Shown piece after piece: positions 60,841 to 64,000 of a DNA stretch of 64,000 nucleotides. A program made the translations under genes and the position numbers. The DNA is from Holdemania massiliensis AP2. Lineage in GTDB: Bacteria; Bacillota_I; Bacilli_A; Erysipelotrichales; Erysipelotrichaceae. Location: NCBI RefSeq assembly GCF_000327285.1, contig NZ_HE998567.1, positions 563,036 to 627,035 on the forward strand, written 5' to 3'. Position 1 is the first letter of the stretch. Every line of letters starts with the position of its first letter. The notes below the pieces were generated by a model that was not told where the DNA came from, did no database searches, and saw only the letters and a program-made list of their open reading frames with translations.

Positions 60841-62001
60841 TCATCTTTTACCTGAATAAATCACTTCAAAGATTCGATTTACGACCTGTTCACTGGCATG
60901 TCCGCCTTCGTAGATGCCGCATCTATCATGAAAAAACGCTTTATTATCTTTTTTATACTTTTCATCATCAAAAGACAACACATTGTCAATCAGCTGATCT
61001 TCATCTTGTGCAAAAGGAAACGGTAATTCCTCAAAATCAAAGCGAGCCCCCCTATCCTCTGCATACGCATCCATATCCTTTGCAAAAACAAAACCCGGCT
61101 TTCCATTTTTTGAAAACTCTGTAATTGTTGAAGAATAGTCTGTGATAATGCAATCTGAAATCAACATTAGCTCCTGCATATCTGGATAACTTGTCCCATT
61201 GAACACTTTTTCTCCCTTTATCAATTTATCTCCAAATTTAGCAATATTCGGATGGAGACGGATAATACCATACCACTGCCCAGAAAATCTCGTAGAAAAT
61301 GCATCCAGGAGCCTGCTCCAGTCGATTTGAAACATCGATAGACAATTATCCTTTTCTCCGACACGAAAAGTAGGTGCATACATCACTACTCCTGCATCTT
61401 TAGAAATTCCAATACTTTCCTTAATCTGATTCTTAAGATTTTGATTGTTTTCATAAAGAATATCTTCCCGTGGCAAACCGCAGCGCATGATTTCTCCAGA
61501 ATACCAAAATATCTGCCGGTAATCTCTCTCATCAAACTTACTGGAGGCAAGAAACAAGTCTGCCATTCTTGAATCTCTCTTCGCAGCAGAAACATAGGTA
61601 TTGCACAATGCTTTTTCTGCATCTTTCTCAACCTTTTTTAAACCAATGGATCCATGCCATGTCATGATGTAGTATTGATCTTTCTTCTTTCGAACATATC
61701 CGGGCTTTCTGCAATTATCCACCCATACTTTAGCAGTACACAGTTCATATACAAAAGCTAGCGAAGCATATTTCACCGCACGAATTCCATCTGGTATTGA
61801 TTCTCTTTCACTTCGATACAGCCAAACCAAATCTAAATTCAAATTTTTTTGCTCTAATATCTTTTCTGCTATATATTTGCAGTTCCCCCCATATCCTTTT
61901 CCTCGAAAATTACAAAAGACAATTTTATTTTGTTTGATTGGGCATAACCTGAAGAAATAAAACAAAATAACCATAATTACATGTTTTATATTTTCTATCA
62001 T
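60841..62001 (-). CDS. CDP-glycerol glycerophosphotransferase family protein
   Basis: 386 aa of the TagB/TagF type. TWHGSIGLKK, RLHPN and TDYSSTITEF are the conserved catalytic blocks. Transfers a polyol phosphate (glycerol- or ribitol-P) to the growing repeat unit, presumably with CDP-polyol from the cytidylyltransferase at 57699. A short N-terminal hydrophobic helix may anchor it. Confidence 0.87.
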   Translation of the reverse strand: MIENIKHVIMVILFYFFRLCPIKQNKIVFCNFRGKGYGGNCKYIAEKILEQKNLNLDLVWLYRSERESIPDGIRAVKYASLAFVYELCTAKVWVDNCRKPGYVRKKKDQYYIMTWHGSIGLKKVEKDAEKALCNTYVSAAKRDSRMADLFLASSKFDERDYRQIFWYSGEIMRCGLPREDILYENNQNLKNQIKESIGISKDAGVVMYAPTFRVGEKDNCLSMFQIDWSRLLDAFSTRFSGQWYGIIRLHPNIAKFGDKLIKGEKVFNGTSYPDMQELMLISDCIITDYSSTITEFSKNGKPGFVFAKDMDAYAEDRGARFDFEELPFPFAQDEDQLIDNVLSFDDEKYKKDNKAFFHDRCGIYEGGHASEQVVNRIFEVIYSGKR

Positions 62002-62023
62002 ATTTTACCATTCCTTGCTTAAT

Positions 62024-63274
62024 TTACAGAAACAAAAGCCTAATTATATCTTTAATTGCAACCAAAACAGGATTCATACAAAGTGCCCCAAAGACAAGTT
62101 CACCCCAATCACACTTAATAAATTCTATTACCCATAACGCAAGGCAAATGGGAGTTAGGATATATACAATCTTACTTAAACGATATGGGAATGTACCGTG
62201 CTTAGCATAAATAGACACAAACACACCGCCGCCTAATGCAAGAAAAGCAGATGCAAACCTCCAATATTCTGGCATGGGCATTGGTGCGCAGGCAATTGTC
62301 AGCACACCAATATAAAACACAAATTCTGTATATTTCTTTCTGCTGCTATTTAGATACTCTTGATCTTGCTTGCACAAACGTTTCTGATAAATATATATTG
62401 CTAGACAGAGAATCACTGCCATTGTAATATACACAGCCTTTGCCAAGCGATGTGATCCGCTATTTGCAACAGCAATTGCCCATTCAGAATTATGATTCCG
62501 ATAGAACCAATATGCTTTATAAAGCATATTCCTCACTATGGACAGAATCAAGTTACCAGAGGACGCCCAAGAAGCCGTTACTTTATAAAGAATATCTGTT
62601 ATAGGCATGATTAGAGATGCCACTAAAATTGATACCACTTTATAATTTCCCGGCAATAAGAGTACCAAGCGCAAAAGTATCATCACAATAGAAGATTGGT
62701 GGAGCGTTATTGGCATGAGATATAGTAAAAACGTTTTCCAATCATGCTTACCTTGATAGAGATCCCGAAATATAGCCAATCCGATCAAGCAAAATGCTAA
62801 CACATTTCGAACGTTATTCGTGATTGCATAATAGTTCATCGTAAGAAGTGCAAATATAATATAGCTGAGGACATTTTTGGGAGAAATACTCTCTTTTTCC
62901 GCCATATAGCATGTGATGTAGAAGCAAATAAAATATACAAAAAAAACAGACACTGCTGGGATTAGGTGAACATCTCCAGACTTACCACCTAACCAGAGCA
63001 ATAAATTCATTACAAATATCTCGGTCTGTCCATTTACCGATGAGAATAAAGCTTCCCTAAAAGACATATCTGCAAGCTGTTCAGCCCACTCAAAGTAACG
63101 AATGATATCAGGTTCATTTTTTACCGGCGTATAGCTATAAGCAACCATTGATAGAAATACTGCTATGATGAAAATATAGATTCTCCAATTTTTAAAGTTA
63201 TGCTTAATACCATAAAATGATATTGGCAATGCAATAGCAGGGAGTAGTAACCCAAATGCCCAAAAACTAATCAC
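62024..63274 (-). CDS. EpsG/Wzy-like polysaccharide polymerase
   Basis: 416 aa, about 11 membrane helices. PDIIRYFEWAEQL in the first large loop and LTMNYYAITNNVRNVLAFCL match the EpsG family of repeat-unit polymerases. It would link flipped repeat units outside the membrane. Overlaps the glycosyltransferase gene by eight bases. Confidence 0.78.
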   Translation of the reverse strand: MISFWAFGLLLPAIALPISFYGIKHNFKNWRIYIFIIAVFLSMVAYSYTPVKNEPDIIRYFEWAEQLADMSFREALFSSVNGQTEIFVMNLLLWLGGKSGDVHLIPAVSVFFVYFICFYITCYMAEKESISPKNVLSYIIFALLTMNYYAITNNVRNVLAFCLIGLAIFRDLYQGKHDWKTFLLYLMPITLHQSSIVMILLRLVLLLPGNYKVVSILVASLIMPITDILYKVTASWASSGNLILSIVRNMLYKAYWFYRNHNSEWAIAVANSGSHRLAKAVYITMAVILCLAIYIYQKRLCKQDQEYLNSSRKKYTEFVFYIGVLTIACAPMPMPEYWRFASAFLALGGGVFVSIYAKHGTFPYRLSKIVYILTPICLALWVIEFIKCDWGELVFGALCMNPVLVAIKDIIRLLFL

Positions 63275-64000
63275 GAAATTCTCCTCTATCCTTAATTCTC
63301 ATAACAAATCGAAATAACCCTGGTGAAGCACACAAGAGTAAGCTGCAAATTTTAAACGTTACACTCAAATTTCCATCCAACATGCTATACAATCTGTCTC
63401 TTATAAATCGTTTACGATAAAGCATAAAAACCTTGGAATATTCTTCGTTAGTAAGACTTTGTTTTCGTAGAATTTGTACCACTTGTCCATCATATAGATT
63501 AAAAATCAACCGTTTATACTCCGGATACTTCTTCAGAATATACTCGGAGATAGTATCGCAAATGGTAAAACATTGCAGATGTTTTTCATTTAATTTGGAT
63601 TTTAAGATACTGCCGGATCGCTGTATATAATAGTAATTTTCCGCATAACCTGCCAAAACCACCTTATCGCATTCTCCGATATATAAATAAGTTGTCGCTA
63701 AATCTTCAAAATAACCAGAAGGAAACGGGAATTTTTGCAGCGTGTCACGACGCATCAATTTTGCCCAGCTACAATGACCACTTTTTCCATAAAAGTAAAT
63801 ATCTGCAAAAGCCTCTTTAGATGTTCTACAAACTTCATCAGTAGAGAAAACACTTAAAATTTTGCCCGATTCATCCATACTGATCGCACCGCATGAAACC
63901 ATGTCTGCGTCATACTTTTTCTGCAGTTGCACCATATCACGAACATAGTTTGGACCAACATAATCATCAGAATCAACAAAAACGATCCATTCGCCATTGG
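63267..64000 (-). CDS. Family 2 glycosyltransferase, partial
   Basis: The frame stays open to the right edge of the window, so the N-terminus is missing. The visible part starts NGEWIVFVDSDDYVGPNYV, the GT-A DXD region (DSDD), and runs 222 further codons with a C-terminal helical region typical of capsule GT2 enzymes. An internal ATG at 63935 is not the start. Confidence 0.85.
   Translation of the reverse strand, partial: NGEWIVFVDSDDYVGPNYVRDMVQLQKKYDADMVSCGAISMDESGKILSVFSTDEVCRTSKEAFADIYFYGKSGHCSWAKLMRRDTLQKFPFPSGYFEDLATTYLYIGECDKVVLAGYAENYYYIQRSGSILKSKLNEKHLQCFTICDTISEYILKKYPEYKRLIFNLYDGQVVQILRKQSLTNEEYSKVFMLYRKRFIRDRLYSMLDGNLSVTFKICSLLLCASPGLFRFVMRIKDRGEFRD

Noticed and set aside
1-64000. 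tRNA, rRNA or CRISPR loci
   Set aside because: No cloverleaf, rRNA segment or regularly spaced repeat array was recognised by reading.

Overview
The window is a chromosomal segment of an endospore-forming, low-to-middle GC Gram-positive bacterium (Bacillota). Evidence is the sporulation genes spo0A, spoIVB and a spoIIM homologue, strong AGGAGG-type ribosome sites, extended -10 promoters (TGnTATAAT), and a gene order resembling the Bacillus spo0A region (nusB-xseA-xseB-ispA-dxs-recN-spoIVB-spo0A) and spoIIM-xerD-deoB. Overall flavour suggests an Erysipelotrichia-like gut Firmicute; that placement is inference. I see no rRNA, tRNA or CRISPR.

Layout. 1-2.6 kb (+): zinc metallopeptidase, SIS phosphosugar-binding protein, two small membrane proteins. 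2.9-15.6 kb (-): deoB-xerD, spoIIM, dinB, spo0A, spoIVB, recN, then the overlapping block nusB-xseA-xseB-ispA-dxs (transcription termination, exonuclease VII, isoprenoid precursors). 15.7-18.2 kb (+): a DUF5662 protein and a large zinc-ribbon / Vsr-like nuclease / triple-HTH protein. 18.4-21.8 kb (-): a GH43-like lipoprotein and an amidohydrolase. 21.9-24.3 kb: an AT-rich island with an AbiE-type toxin-antitoxin pair whose toxin is frameshifted, an ATPase gene fragment, and a 148-bp direct repeat copying the 3' end of the neighbouring HAD hydrolase gene. 25-28 kb (-): guaB (IMP dehydrogenase of the Tritrichomonas foetus type) and a guaA whose glutaminase domain is cut down and has lost its nucleophile. 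28.1-34.8 kb (-): a complete glycine cleavage operon gcvT-gcvH-gcvPA-gcvPB-lplA-lpdA. 34.9-37.1 kb (-): feoAB. 37.3-39 kb (+): proS. 39-41.7 kb (-): small accessory genes (receiver-like protein, TIGR04076-GNAT fusion, pyridoxal kinase, NUDIX).

41.8-42.4 kb is a small AT-rich patch with a broken Arc-like gene and a short basic/hydrophobic peptide gene faced by a strong opposing promoter, a possible type I toxin-antitoxin module. 42.5-48.6 kb (-) is a Ugp-type ABC importer operon (ATPase, two permeases, lipoprotein) ending in an orphan helical protein and a cytosolic phosphodiesterase. 48.7-50.5 kb (-) encodes a split transketolase.

50.7-64 kb (-) is an AT-richer surface-polysaccharide locus, running off the right edge: glycosyltransferase, EpsG-like polymerase, CDP-glycerol-type phosphotransferase, Wzx flippase, LicD, an IspD/TarI-like cytidylyltransferase, a LicC-LicA fusion, and CapE-CapG-CapF. 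Together these predict a Wzx/Wzy-exported polymer containing N-acetyl-L-fucosamine and decorated with phosphocholine and perhaps polyol phosphate.
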